Counted from the stretch's first letter, positions 11,322 to 22,845 are shown. The stretch is DNA of 64,000 bases from Tuctoria greenei (GCA_036927565.1 JAYESD010000001.1:46374064-46438063); one strand, 5' to 3'. Notes: generated from the letters alone by a model not told the origin. Translations and numbers: made by a program.

Positions 11322-12008
11322 CTAGAAGCTTCCCGGAGCTAACCAGAAGACACAGTTGTCCGGGTTCAGCTTGGTGCGCGTGATGCGCAGCTTGTCGAAG
11401 ATAGCTTGTAAATTGTCAAGAAGTGACTCCTTGTTCTTGATCTTCACGATGATGTCATCGACGTACACCTCCACCAAGTCTCTGATTAGCTCTCCAACTG
11501 TTCTATACATGGCTCGCACAAATGTTGGAGCAGCATTTTTGAGACCATAGGGCATGGCAGTATAATAATACAATCCATCTATTGTTATGAAGGCAGTATG
11601 CTCTTCATCTTCCTTAGACATTCAGATTTGATGATATCCGAAATATGCATCTAAGAAACACAATAGCTCACACTCGAAGGTGGAGTCCACTATCTGATCT
11701 ATCCTATTTAGTGGAAATGGATCCTTTGGACATGTCTTATTTAAGGTGGTGTAGTCGATACACATCCGAAGCTTCCCGCCAGCCTTGGGCACAACAAATG
11801 GGTTTGCCAACCATTTTGGGTGAAACACCTCCCGGATGAAACTAGCTTCGAGCAACTTCTTGATCTCCTGTCGGATGAAGTTTTGCCGCTCAACTGATTG
11901 TTTCTGGGGCTTCTGATGTACGGGCCGTGCATCAGGATAAATCTTCATATTGTGCTCAATCACCTCCCTAGGGATCCCATGCATTTGCGACGGGTGCCAG
12001 GCAAACAC

Positions 12009-12224
12009 GTCGACATTAGCCCGGAGGAAGGTGGTGAGCGTGAGTTCCTATCCGTTGTTCAAACCTCCCGATATACAGGGACTCTGAGCAGCATCGGAAC
12101 CAATTTGGACAACTTTGATAGGAACGTCAGTGTCTCCGCTTGGTTGCACATGAGGTGCAGAGGTAGAGCCTCGATGACGAATGCTCGTAGGGTTTGGAGC
12201 TGGCTCCTTACCGGGTGCTTCCTC
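12009..12224 (-). other. Linker between protease region and RT of G
   Basis: Short region without a clean frame. It encodes, in pieces, the acidic linker that joins protease to RT in this lineage. No separate feature seen. Confidence 0.4.
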
Positions 12225-12797
12225 CTACGCTGTAGCAAGCGCATAGAGTTCTTCTAATGCAGTGATTTCCGCATGTGTTGGCATCTTCAACAGTAAATAA
12301 CCATAATGTGCGGCGGCCATGAATCTGTATAAGGCAGGCCTGCCCAAAATGGTGTTGAATGACAGACTGATCTGCGCCACGTCGAAGACCAACTTCTCAG
12401 TTTTGTAGTTCTCCCGAGTCCCGAAGGTCACTGGGAGTGTGATGGAGCTGAGGGGGGTAATGGCCCCCGGACCTACCATAGAGAAAGTTCGAGGGGGACG
12501 AAGGTCCGAAGGTCAGAGCTAGAGCTTGACGAAGGCTTTGAAGCTTATGAGGTTCAGCCCTGCACCTCCGTCCACCGTTACATGGTGAAGTTGAACATTG
12601 TTAATGGTCGGAGACACCATCAACGGCAGTTTGCAAACTCCAATCATGTTACGAGGGCAGTCCGAAGTATCAAAAATGATGGGAGTGTCACTTCCAATTC
12701 CGATGAGGTTCTGCCCTGGCGGTGGGAGCTGCAGCGGCCATGTCCAGCCTCGTTGTCTTGAGGATGCGGTGAGATGTGATGTTCCATGAATCACCAT
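12225..12797 (-). pseudogene. pol: Protease region of element G
   Basis: 12797-12519 contains a stretch with VTVDGGAGLNLISFKAF; DGGAGLNLI is in the position of the retropepsin D-S/T-G active-site loop in Tat elements, here with Gly-Gly in place of Ser/Thr-Gly. 12479-12225 continues with FDVAQISLSFNTILGRPAL and HYGYLLLKMP, the conserved end of the protease region in RIRE2-like elements. A stop and frame break near 12500 divides the two. It would cleave the polyprotein. Confidence 0.7.
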
Positions 12798-12959
12798 AAA
12801 TGGTGTTCAGGGTCTTTCGACGCTCGTTGTCAGAGACATCAGAGTCATCATCGACGGTGTTGTAGACAGCCTTCAAAACTTTTTTGGGGTCCATAAAGCC
12901 TATCTCCTCCTCAGCCGGAGCTTCATCGACTTTTTGTTTTCCTTCCCGCTAGCGGAAAG

Positions 12960-14421
12960 GAGCTTCTTCCCAGCGCTTGTTATAGCGCTCGGCAAGGTTC
13001 CGGACCTCTCGGCATTCATCCAGACTGTGCTTGTCCATCTTATGGATCAGACACCATACTTTGGAGCTGCCACCATCTTCTGACGATGGTCAAGGTCGTT
13101 TCTTGGGGCATGGCCCCCGGCCACCCGGAGCTGCAGCAGCCGCAGCAGTAGGTGCGCCGGCTGACGGCTTCTTCTTGCCATTGGGATTCTTTTTCTTTTT
13201 GCCACCTCTGGATGTAGTGACTTCAGATTTGGAGGACTTCTTGTTGGCCTCCAAAGCTGGCTTGGAGTGCATCTCACGGCCCTCCGCAGCTTTTGCGCAT
13301 TTGTCTGCTAGGCTGAAGAGTTCCGTGACGCTGGTGACTTCCTTGATTGCCACCTTCTCCATCTTTTTGTCCTGAACGCCCTGTATGAATGCAACAATAA
13401 CAGAGGCGCTCGAGATGGATGGGATGGTATTGCGTACCTTAGAGAATCGCTGGATGAAGGATCGCAGCCACTCTCCCGCTTTTTGCTGGAGAGCAAAAAA
13501 TGTCCAGTTCAGTGTCAGGTCGAGTGTATGAACTCCCGAAATTAGCACCGAATTGTTGGCATAGCTCCACCCAACTGTTGATGGAGTTAGGCGGGAGGCT
13601 CATAAACCAGAACCTAGCGGTTCCGGTTAAGGCCATTCGGAAGTAGTTGGCCATCACGGCCTCATCGTTCCCCGCTGCAAGTATAGCAGTGGAGTAGATT
13701 TGAAGAAATTCAATGGCGTTGACAGTCCCGTCGAATTTCTCCAGTAAATGAGGCTGGAATATTTGTAGCCATCTGACCATGCGTAAGTGCATAGCCAGGA
13801 AAGAACATCCTCTTCCTACTCCCTGAGGAGCAGGTTTGTCCCAAGCCTCTCGTGAGCATGCTCGATATGGACGCAGACATCCTGCTGTCGGTAACGGCGA
13901 TCAAGTTCCGACCGCAGGTCGTGAGTCGGAATCCTAGTGGTAGTGTGGGTGCGTCATGCCCCGGAAGGCAGCGAGGTCACCTGCTGAGATGTAGCACACC
14001 GTCGGTGCTGTAATACGTGAGGACCAAGTCTTCCAGACAAGGTCCTATGTTGAGCTGTTGCCTGCCCCGAAGGGGGAGGACCTTGGTTGCTGATGGCATC
14101 GGCTGCAACTGCAACCAGATGTTGTACATCAGCGCGCCACGACTCCATTGCACTCTGAGGTGCTCCGGGCGCTGGTGGGCGCTCCAACAGAGTTCGTGCA
14201 GCAATTAGCGCGTTCTCGGGGTTGTTGTTTGCCGATGCTGTGATGGACACAAGTACCCCATCTTGATGTCTAGCATTATTTGCTGGGACAGATGGTGGTG
14301 GTGGTGGCATGACGCCCACAGAGACAGCGGCGCCTGCTGGATGCTACATGTTGGAGGGATTGCTTCTAGCAGGCTGCTCAGCATAGTTGCCGTTGGAGGA
14401 TCTTGCGGTGGAGTTCACCAT
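12960..14421 (-). pseudogene. gag: gag of element G, broken
   Basis: I place the start at ATG 14421 (MVNSTARSSNGNY), close behind the primer site; a TAG follows after about 25 codons, then the frame continues through a proline-rich stretch to 13954. The gag core (LTGTARFWFMSLPPNSI at about 13640-13570, QQFGANF, then GEWLRSFIQRFSKVRNTIP at about 13480) lies in several frames. 13548-13090 is open and ends in a Lys-rich and Ala-rich tail. A zinc-finger-like CLIHKMDKHSLDEC lies near 13060-13010. Length and order match a Tat-type gag; at least three frame breaks prevent expression. Confidence 0.75.
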
Positions 14422-14440
14422 CTTGAGATCTCGGGTGTGT

Positions 14441-14463
14441 TCCCCCTACCTGGCGCGCCAAAA
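14441..14463 (-). other. Primer binding site and leader, element G
   Basis: On the minus strand the LTR end is followed by TTTTGGCGCGCCAGGTAGGG. The TGGCGCGCCA core is the primer site typical of RIRE2-like grass gypsy elements and fixes both orientation and LTR end. Confidence 0.9.
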
Positions 14464-15191
14464 TGTCGAAGGCGTAGCTACGACACTTCCCCCGGTACTA
14501 CTAAATTGTAGCCCACGGAGGTTCTTGTATTGGTTTGGGCACGCAGAGATCAGGAACAAGATGGTGACACGGGAGATTTACGTGGTTCGGGCCGCCTGAG
14601 CGTCATACCCTACTCCACGGGGTTTGTGTTGTTGTATTGAGTATCACTAGTAGGCGTGGTGCTTCCATCAGATCAGCCCTTTATCGTGCGGTGCAGTCCT
14701 TTTATAATCCAAGGACTGACCGTTACAACGTTTGCCTGGCCCAACATGTGGCCCTGGCGTATTTAATGGCCTAATACACTGTCTATGAGTATTAAGCGTG
14801 ATTAATAGTTTGATAATGTGCCTTAATGGCTGCGTTACCCCTATTAACAATGCTCTTATCATGTGTTGTTAATATAGCATTAATGACACATAATTAGGTT
14901 TGATAACTACTGCTTTAACTGTCCCTTGAATGTCCATGCTGTTGGAGATCCGCCAGTGTACTTCGTTGGTGGTGTAGGTCCGAAGGCTCCAAACGTGTCG
15001 GCATCGGAGCTTCCGCTTGTGGGGAGGTATCTCCGGAACCGCTATACATGTGTCGGCATCAGAGCTTCCCTCTGCTGGGGGTTAGGTCTGGGGTCGATAT
15101 ACATGTGTTTATTTCGAAGCTTCCCTATGTCCGGAGTTTAGTTCCAGACTTTCATTACATGTGTCAATCCCAGAGCTACCCATATGAGGCA
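14464..15191 (-). repeat. 5' LTR of element G
   Basis: About 730 bases. The minus strand has TATAAAAGGACTGC (TATA at about 14706-14700) followed by a leader ending CGACA at 14464. U3 contains several copies of a unit with the pattern GGAAGCTC...GACACATGT. The outer end is set at GCCTCA/TGAGGC near 15191 by alignment with the inverted copy at 6931; it could extend further. Confidence 0.75.
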
Positions 15192-17242
15192 TGCGGGTCC
15201 GGTGTAGTATGACGTGTGAAGCCTAAGGAGACCTTTAACTTTGTCAGGTGGAACTCTCTTGCACTTCTTGCGGTACCGTGGGGTACCCAATACACAGGGT
15301 ACCGGCAGATGCCTAGATGCACTTTCAACTTCTACCAACGCAACTATAACATTAAGCAAAGCATGGAAACATCAAGAACATAACCATCTAACATTCTATC
15401 ATGGGTTCTCTGGTCATCCATGTGGAAAACTCCAAGAAAATCCTAGACTTAATGCACATACATCACAACCCATAAAGTGTGATACAAATAAAATTTAAAA
15501 CACTGTTAAATGCAAACTGGGGCTTGCCTGGCTACGAGACGGGAGTAAAGTTAGTTTTATGTGTATAGGAGGTCAAGAGTTACTCAAAAAAATTGGTTTC
15601 ACAATTTTCTAAGGATTCTACTGAGAGATATCGAATTTAGAAGTTTGGACAAATTTCTGAAATGTTTCAGGACATTTTGGAATTTTCAGGCACATAGAGA
15701 TTGGAAACACAATTTGGCTATTCAATTGAACTCCAATGGATCTGAAACATTTACTGGGACTCAAGGGGATTATTTGAAATGATTTGGACAAATTTGAGAA
15801 TTTTTGAATGAATGGAGCACCAGTAATTAATTCCAAAGGCATTTTTGTTTTATGGAATTATTGAGGATAATTTATGGATTTTCATACAGATTAAAGTGCA
15901 CCACTTGAAAGTACAGATCATCCTGGTTCTAAAAAAATTTATTTTGGAATCTTTGGACAAGTATTCTAGTAGATATAGATTTTCTAAGTTCAGTATAGGA
16001 CATGCATAGAGGAAATGGTCTAATTCATGTAACCGTGGGCCTCACTGGCAGGGTTGTCTTCAACCTTCAGCAGGGGTGCTCTACCAGCGGCTGAAGCACA
16101 TAGGGTGAGCTCGACTTCACTCATTTTTGCACCAAATCAAACGGGATTTTCACAAAATTAAACATGGAAACAAGGAGAACATGATTTTGGATCAAAATCA
16201 TGGATAAATTGGCCGGAGGTTGGGTCTCGACGGAGAACAGCACCATTTTAGAAGGCGGTGGAGAAAACTTGTGGAACTCAGCAAATCCTTGTTGGATGCT
16301 ACTGAAATTTGACTGATATGTGCGCCATGAGTTGGTGAACAACATTCATGAACGAATTGGAAAATGGTTGCACCTAGAAATGAAATTAAATCGATGAACT
16401 AGTGACCTAGGTATGAACTAGTTTCGATAAAATCTGAAACTAGCGAGCTAGGAGCCATGGCTTGACATGGAACTTTGCGAGCAAAATCTAGGAATGTTGG
16501 CGCACCTTTTTGCTTCAAGGACTAAGGTGAGAATCATCCAGGAACAGCTGCTGCAAGGAAGCACAAGTGAGGTGGTTGCAGGGGAAAAAGGAAAACAGAG
16601 AAGGAGAAAGCTTGCTGCTGTGTTGCACCGTGAGCAAGTGAAAGGATCAGCTCTCCTCTTATCTGCAGCTCAGCTGGCTTCACAACCAAGGCATGAAGCA
16701 AGCACACAGGCAGCTGGGTGGATTTTGCATGCCGTGAGGTGCTGCTCTGTGATGAAACAAAGGAAAACAGAGGAGAAGTCCATCACAGGTGGGTCCTACT
16801 GCTTTCATCCTTATCTTCAATGGACAGTCAATTCTACCACCTAATTCAGTCCAAAAATTGCTAGATATTTGTGGGAAGGCTAAATTGAAGATGGAGAATT
16901 CGATTCTGAACTCAAATCATTGATTTGACCAAGTTTCATTCGAATTCAAACTTGAATTCGAAGTTAAGGGGAATTCAATGTAGCTATTGAATTTAATAGC
17001 AAACTTGCTTTAAAAATTATGAAACTTTGCAGGGAGGCTATTTGAAATATTTGGAATCCAATGGTCAACTCAAATCTTCATGTCAACTTCGTTTGAACAG
17101 TAGCTAAGTTCTTTTTTTTTTGAATTCCCTCATTTGGAGTTTGAATTTTTTTTGTTTTTATCAATTCCTTTTTATTTATTTTTATCATTCAAATATTTTT
17201 AGTCCTAACTGAAGATTGAATTATAGAAATTAGGGATTTTAC
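15192..17242 (-). repeat. Probable gypsy LTR (-) and unassigned DNA, no gene
   Basis: The right end reads GGGATTTTACA, so on the minus strand it opens TGTAAAATCCC, another common start of grass gypsy LTRs, and it stops exactly where copia RT sequence begins. Inside are AT-rich stretches with repeated GAATTC-containing words (16930-17000) and a T tract (17110-17120). I see no gag or pol. A 125-codon open frame at 16467-16844 has no recognisable motif. The left part (15192-15500) could be a different sequence. Confidence 0.4.
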
Positions 17243-18283
17243 ATCAGCTAGAAGGATTTGAGGTACCCGGTCAAGAGAATAAGGTGTGTAAGTTAAAGAA
17301 ATCTTTATACGGTCTTAAATATGCACCAAGGCAGTGGCATGATAAATTTGGTAGTACCATGACACAAGCAAGCTTTATTGTCAATGAGGCTGATAAATGT
17401 GTATATTATCGATATGGTGGGGGTAGAGGAGTGATCATGATATATTAATTTTTGGAACTGATATTGTTGTGATAAATGAGGTAAAATGTTTTCTGTTCCA
17501 AAATTTTGATATGAAAGATCTAGGGGAAGCTGATGTTATCCTAAATGTCAAGCTTATAAAAAATGAGAATGGGATTACACTCTTGCAATCTCAATATGTT
17601 GAGAAGGTCTTGAGTCGTTTTGGCTATTTGTACAGCAAGCCTTCACCAACACCATATGATCCTAGTATAATTTTACGGAAAAATAAAGGACTAGGAAGAG
17701 ACCAGCTGAGATACTCTCAGATAATTGGTTCACTCATGTACCTAGCTGGTGCTACTCGACCTGACATTTCCTTCGCGATTAGCAAATTGAGAGGGTTTAC
17801 TGCTAACCTAGGAGATGATCATTAGCGCACGCTTAAGCGAGGTATGCTCTACTTGTGTGGTACAATGAGTTATGGACTTCACTAGGAGGAGTTGTTGTCT
17901 CATGGAGGTCTTGTAAACAGACCATCTTGGTGAGGTCAACCATGGAAGCAGAGCTTACAATATTAGATACAGCCTATGTAGAAGCACGGTGGTTGAAGGA
18001 ACTCTTGGTGGATTTACCAATGGTGGAAAAAACAATTCCTCCGATTCTTATGTTTTGTGAAAATCAAACTGCTCTTGCAAAAGTGTCAAGTACAAAGGGT
18101 AATATGAAATCCTCAAGACATGTGAAAAGACAGTTAAAATTTGTCAGAAAAAATGAGAAGCTCCGCAGTGATAGCCATTGATTATATTCAAAGGCTAAAA
18201 ATCTGGCAGATCCGTTTACAAAAGATCTATCCAGAAATGTGGTAGATAGTGCATCGAAGGAGCTGGGATTGAGGCCCACGTGA
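17243..18283 (+). pseudogene. pol: RT and RNase H fragment of element T
   Basis: The sequence starts at EGFEVPGQ, passes through KSLYGLKYAPRQWHDKF, then needs a frame change near the expected catalytic YVDD, where the text reads GGGRGVIMIY and the active site is not preserved. From 17469 it is open (FDMKDLGEADVILNVK, YSQIIGSLMYLAGATRPDI). After 17824 the frame changes again. The stretch that should carry the first RNase H acid (YSDADW) is absent: sequence jumps from the CGTMSYGLHY-like part to GGVVVSWRS. The rest (STMEAELTILD, ENQTALAK, LADPFTK) follows to TGA at 18283. A dead fragment. Confidence 0.85.
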
Positions 18284-18832
18284 GTTATACACAGCGGTAA
18301 TCAAAACCAATGTGATCAGAGATCTCGTGATTTAGGATTTGGGAAGAACAAGTTGTATGTATGACTAGGAGAGTACATAATTATATAGTACCCTCTCCAG
18401 TGAAGATGCAATACTCTCCATTATGTGCGGAAGGCTGACTTAAGTCTTAATGTGTTCGAAGGCTTCAGTGCGAGATACTGTCCTACAGAGTATTCTTGTA
18501 TGAGCACACCTATATGAGCTGACTGCTGGTCGTAGTTTGTGAGATTTGGGAATTATCTAAGAAGATCATGAAAGAGACACGAGAGTATGACTTATAGGCT
18601 CCACCTGAGGACTGGCCCAATAAGCGCCTAGTATCAGTTTGGTGATTAAATGAAATCACCTCTCACAAAACTACCAATTCAAGGCATAGTCTATTGTGCA
18701 GTTGTGGGTTGGCAAATTTTTTATATCTAGATCGATGTTCAACCGAATAGGTATCAATCATTCTGATATATCAAATAACATTGTGGACATACGACAAGTA
18801 GTGTAAGCTATGCCTTTGGAATTTGGTGGGAT
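18284..18832 (+). other. 3' untranslated region of element T
   Basis: No coding signal. It connects the pol stop with the LTR; the last bases before the LTR (TTTGGTGGGAT) resemble a short polypurine tract. Confidence 0.6.
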
Positions 18833-19517
18833 TGTTGGAATATTCGGGCCTAGCCCAATTATTATCTATTTAATTCCAAAGGTGTAAACGAGGAATTTAT
18901 CTCACATTGACTATTTTAGAATAGTAGCACTTATTTATAAGGGAAGCTATTTTCTATGTGTGGAATATGTGAGAGAAGGATGGCTAGAGCCACAAACAAA
19001 TCACACGCACGCATGTGTGCACGTATTCGCATAGTTTTGCGTGACTTAACGTGTGACTTGTGACTTGCGACGTGGCGACTGGCGCCGTAATTCTTCTCCC
19101 TCTCTCTCTCTTTGAGAAGACTGACACTAATATAACTTTAATTTGCTGTAATTCGTAGCACCTTATGAGTCAATTTCTGGAGGATAGTGGTGTGCAGCAA
19201 CTGACACAATTTAATTATGCTGCTAATACTGAAGTTTATTGCATTCAGTTACTAGAGCGTAATTGTGCTGCTTTACTGCTTACTTAATTCCTTCAGTTAC
19301 TATAGTCTGTCACTATATATACAGAATGAGAACTTTTATTCTGGAAGATAGATGTGAACGGAATCATTAGTACACTGTGTTGAGCGTCTGCTACAGGCTA
19401 GTCCATCCTTCTCATCGGCATGTCACCGACTTGCGAGAGAGCAGTGTCTTCGAAACCACGTCCCGGTGATGAATCTTCAAAGGTTGGAGCGAATCAGGTT
19501 TTTGGGTAGCGCTCGCG
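18833..19517 (+). repeat. 3' LTR of element T
   Basis: Starts TGTTGGAATATTC immediately after the purine-rich tract. It has CTATATATAC near 19313-19322 as a probable TATA box and a TCTCTC tract at about 19100. The end is not clear: an F-family LTR starts at 19518, so this LTR may be complete or cut there. Confidence 0.65.
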
Positions 19518-20885
19518 TGAAAGTGCATCTACGCAATCCCTTGTGGGTTTTGGACGATTGATGACAAACAAATGAGATACTAATGAACTTGTTGAGATGA
19601 CTGTAGGTTAATTTAAATGAGATGGTTTGGTGCCCTCAAAAAGTGAAAACTAAAGTGGTTTAGACAAAGAGAAAAGCCCAACTGACGACTAAAGCGCAAA
19701 GTAGATTTAAATGTATAGGATGTGTATGACAGACACATCCCAAGAGCTCAAGTCTTTACGTAGGGGTAAGGGCTTAAAACAAAACCTAGAAATTCACTAA
19801 GTACCGGACTAGTCCGTTCATGGACCGGATTGGTCCGTTCAATTCTCTGTTGTCCAAATTCATAGTGCATCGGACTAGTCCGTTTCTAGATCAGACTAAT
19901 CCCATCAACTTTATGGAACCACATTTCACAGTGCACCGGACTAGTCTGTACATGGACCGGACTAGTCTGTTGAACTCTCTGATGCTATATTACACATGCA
20001 CAAGGCAAGTCCGCTCGAGGACTAGACTAGTCCATTACTCTGTGGAACTCAAATACACAGGGCACCGAACAAGTTCGGACACCAACCAGACTAGTCCGGT
20101 ATACCTCACACAACTTAGGGCTTCTAATGTGTTGCAAATATCACGCCATTTTTAAACAGCACAACAGACAAGTCTGGTACCTAGTACAGACTAGTCTGAT
20201 CGTCGGGATCCCTAAGAGTAAAAATTTTGGAAACACTATAAATAGGAGATCCACAACCCCACAAAAATAATTCACACATTCTACCGCTCACAACTCAAAC
20301 CCTAGTGCCAGCACTTGTCCCAAGAGCACAAAAACACATATCCCCACGCATCTACGGTCCTCAAAAGGTGAAAATCAATTGAGTATTCAGATTCGGGGTT
20401 GGGAGATCGTTGTCTACGATTCATTGAGCTCTTGGGATTTGATATATTTACGCTCATGAATCTACTTGTAGTCTTTTTGAGTGTATTTGATCATCTTTCG
20501 TTGTAATTCTTGTGGGAGCCCTCAACGCGTGAGGTTGCCCCATAAACTCGGTGATTACCCGTGATAGTGGAATCAAGTCGGTCTTGTGTGGTGACTTTAT
20601 GAGGAAAAGGGTTTGAAGAGACCTGTCTCTGTGTGTGATTCCTCAACAAGGAGTAGATCTCTTTGGTGAGATCAAACCTCAGTAAAAATTAGTGTCTCGT
20701 GTGCTTTTTGTTTTTGCATTATCATTACTTAGCGCATTAGAATTTATCAATCAAATAGTTTTTGATTCACGTCAACATTATGTAATCTGTTCCCTTGTTC
20801 AAGATAAAAGAATAGTAATACATTCCGCTGCAATTTCATTCAAAATTCCTTCATAAACATTTTATAGTTTAGTTACAACTGAACA
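19518..20885 (+). repeat. F-family LTR, truncated at its 3' end
   Basis: Begins TGAAAGTGCATCTACGC like the LTR of F at 22846 and shares its layout: GACAAACAAATGAGATACTAA, an array of CGGACTAGTCCG palindromes (19803-20210), TATAAATA at 20237-20244, and a long leader (GAGCCCTCAACGCGTGAGG). The C-rich hairpin and CTCTAGGACACA end of the F LTR are missing, so the copy is cut near 20885 where Athila-like sequence begins. No internal region or second LTR belongs to it. Confidence 0.75.
19803..20210 (+). repeat. CGGACTAGTCCG palindrome array, truncated F-family LTR
   Basis: Multiple copies of CCGGACTAGTCCGT and decayed forms, roughly 35-50 bases apart, upstream of the TATA box. The core GGACTAGTCC is a perfect palindrome. 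Confidence 0.75.
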
Positions 20886-21560
20886 ACTGGATAGAGAGTA
20901 GCTTTCATTGCCTTAGGATGGCTTGTGCCTAGACTCCTAAGGTAATTACTTAATATGCTAGCATGGTGCTAGGATAGAGAGTAGCGTTGAATGTCTCATA
21001 GCATGGTGCTAGGCAGTAGGTGGTGACAACCCTATCTGTCCTTTGTAATCCTCCACGTTCGGCTATGCCATAGGCTCTTGGTGGCAGTCACCTAGTTTTG
21101 CTAGGGGTAATCCCGTGCCTGATGTGTTAATCCACTTAGCATGAGAATTCATAATTAACATGATCATTAATAACTAACTTAGGCTATGTATATGTACATT
21201 AGAAGCATAGTATGAGTATCTACCTAACTCTTAGCCTAGTCCCTCTATTACCTCATTTATCCCCTTAGGATAGGATTCTCTTGTGTGTCTCACACTACCT
21301 CAATTACCCTTTATCCTTCCTTGCTAAAACCCACCTAGGCCAACCTAACTTTTCCACTTGATGATTGTTTTACTTCCATCTAGCCTTCCTTTAGGAAAAT
21401 ATAAATGACACCCTTTGGGAATACTCTTAAAAGGGAAAATACTACATCGATAGTTTCTGTGAGCTTGAGGATGTTCACTTGAGAATTAAAACCTACCAAT
21501 AAACATTTCTGGCATCACTGCTAGGGATGAATTGTAAGTAGTGCGTAGGAAATATCATCA
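20886..21560 (+). repeat. LTR-like DNA of the Athila-like element
   Basis: Non-coding. Two copies of AGCATGGTGCTAGG and two of GGATAGAGAGTAGC lie within 20890-21020. It is pyrimidine-rich from 21230 to 21400 and leads directly to the primer-site-like sequence. The left end is not resolved. Confidence 0.45.
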
Positions 21561-21689
21561 AGCATTTATGGCGCTGTTGTTGGGGAAGGCAGCTGAAGTA
21601 TTACATGATTGAGTGAATAGGATAGGACCCAGGTAAGTTTTAGTAGGATGAGCTTTCTTTGTTTTCGCATTTTGGGCCCAGTGTTAACA

Positions 21690-22845
21690 AGGGAGACGAA
21701 AACATTGAAATTAAGACTGGCCTTATCACTATGGTGCAAGCAAACATATTTTGTGGGAAGGCTAACGAGGATGCAAGTGCTCACCTGCAACACTTCCTTG
21801 AGATCTGAAGCACTTTTAAGATTAAGGACGTATCCCCTCATGTTGTCCGTCTTAGACTGTTCCCATTCTCTCTTCTTGGGAGAGCAAAACAGAGGTTCTA
21901 CGCGAATTGAAGTGTTGTAGATACTTGGGAGAAATGTTCTACGGCATTCCTCGCCAAGTTTTTCCGATTGGGCAAAGACCAATGCCCTACATGAAAAATT
22001 TCCAGCTTCTAACAAGATGCCATGGAATCTATTCCGAAGCCTTGGGAAAGGATGCAGGAGTATATCCTAGCCTGTCACCACCATGGGATGGATAACTGGC
22101 TCATTATCTGAAACTTCTACAATGGGATGATCTCTTCCGCTCATGACCATGTTGATGCTGCTGCTGAAGGTGCCTTCTTCTCATTGACAGTGCCCAAAGA
22201 AGATGATTTGATTGAGAAGATGGTGTCAAACATGGGTTGGAGCGATGAGCATCTCCATACCCACCAGTGAGGCATGCACACCTTGAAGGTGGTGGACACG
22301 ATCGCTGCTAAATTTGACCTCCATATGAATAAGATTGATGGACAAAGCAATGGTGAAATGTGCCGCAATGCCTATTCCTTAGACTCTCACATCACTTGTG
22401 AAGTTTGTGGCAACACGGGCCATTTGTGCAATGACTACCCAGAAACCCGTGAGGATGCCTTGTACGTAGCCAACAATGGAAACAACAATGGCTATCTTCC
22501 ATGAGGTCAAGGGTGGGGCCAACCACGCCAGTTCTTTCAAGGAGTGTACAACAACAACGACAACAATGGAAATCAACCCAACTTGAGAGAACTTGCCATT
22601 GGCTAGCCGAAGATCAACGAGGCTATATCCAACAAGTTGTCGGCCAATGACAAGACCCTAGAGAGTATCAATGCCAAGATTAAAAGACTATCCTCAGCCA
22701 TCAAGAATTGATTGAGTTTCAACAAGATGTTGGAGACTCAGTTGGCTCAACAGGCAGCTGTTGTTCCTCCAATGGAGAATGGAAAGATGCCAGGATAGCC
22801 CGAACCTCCCGTGGAAAGTGCCCACATGATTTCTCTACAAGGAGG
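21690..22845 (+). pseudogene. gag: gag of the Athila-like element, broken
   Basis: Across several frames the sequence reads as gypsy gag: FCGKANEDASAHLQHFLEI, then VRLRLFPFSLLGRAKQRFY (about 21846-21905), FLAKFF, and later AFFSLTVPKEDDLIEKMVSNMGW. An open piece from 22274 (MHTLKVVDTIAAKFDLHM) contains a zinc-knuckle-like motif, CEVCGNTGHLCNDYPE, in which the last Cys of the CX2CX4HX4C pattern is Tyr. An Asn-rich stretch (NNGNNNGYLP, YNNNDNNGNQ) follows, as is common in Athila gag. Many stops and shifts make this an old copy. It ends where the F LTR begins. Confidence 0.75.

Larger units (their letters stand above)
10411..12008 (-). pseudogene. pol: Reverse transcriptase and first RNase H of element G
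   Basis: 12008-11622 begins MHGIPREVIEHN and carries the RT fingers (KWLANPFVVPK, CIDYTTLNKTCPKDPFPL). An in-frame TGA after GYHQI, probably from an Arg codon, is followed by 11621-11322 with TAMPYGLKNA and the catalytic VYVDDIIVK, which is intact. The RNase H part ends at 10728-10411 (QRPVYFISEVL, YIEVHKLLYAV). Between the RT thumb and that part lies an in-frame 42-bp repeat expansion (10665-10830), with a stop and frame breaks between 11322 and 10960. RT copies element RNA into DNA; this copy is disabled outside the active site. Confidence 0.85.
8455..15191 (-). mobile_element. Element G: Tat/RIRE2-like Ty3/gypsy
   Basis: On the minus strand: 5' LTR (15191-14464), TGGCGCGCCA primer site, gag, protease region, RT, RNase H, a second RNase H-like domain and integrase. 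Integrase after RNase H is the gypsy order. The extra RNase H-like domain (LYFDGAVQKQGAGAG) and the protease-linked ILGRPAL motif are characteristic of the Tat lineage. There are several stops and frameshifts, and no 3' LTR in the right orientation at the left end. Confidence 0.87.
17243..19517 (+). mobile_element. Element T: truncated Ty1/copia, 3' end only
   Basis: Begins inside the RT coding region, continues through RNase H and a 3' untranslated region, and ends in an LTR starting at 18833. The sequence type (QxEGFEVPG, SLYGLKYAPRQWHDKF) differs from the Sirevirus-type elements elsewhere in the window. The 5' part is missing, cut by the LTR-like segment that ends at 17242. Confidence 0.8.
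20886..22845 (+). mobile_element. Athila-like Ty3/gypsy remnant (LTR end, leader, gag)
   Basis: Near 21567-21588 the text TTTATGGCGCTGTTGTTGGG resembles the GGCGCCGTTGCCGGGG primer site of Athila-type elements. Upstream lies LTR-like DNA with a repeated word TAGCATGGTGCTAGG (20960-21015). Downstream is a decayed gag. Element F interrupts it at 22845. The rest of the element is not in the window and, if F, E, C and D are nested as proposed, lies beyond the right edge. Confidence 0.7.

Noticed and set aside
15305..15335. Minus-strand match to a Sirevirus LTR start (TGAAAGTGCATCTAGG)
   Set aside because: Only about 16 bases agree and the sequence beyond does not resemble any LTR here; too short to call.
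16467..16844. 125-codon open frame considered as a small host gene
   Set aside because: No motif, no promoter or leader that I can recognise, surrounded by LTR-like A+T-rich DNA.
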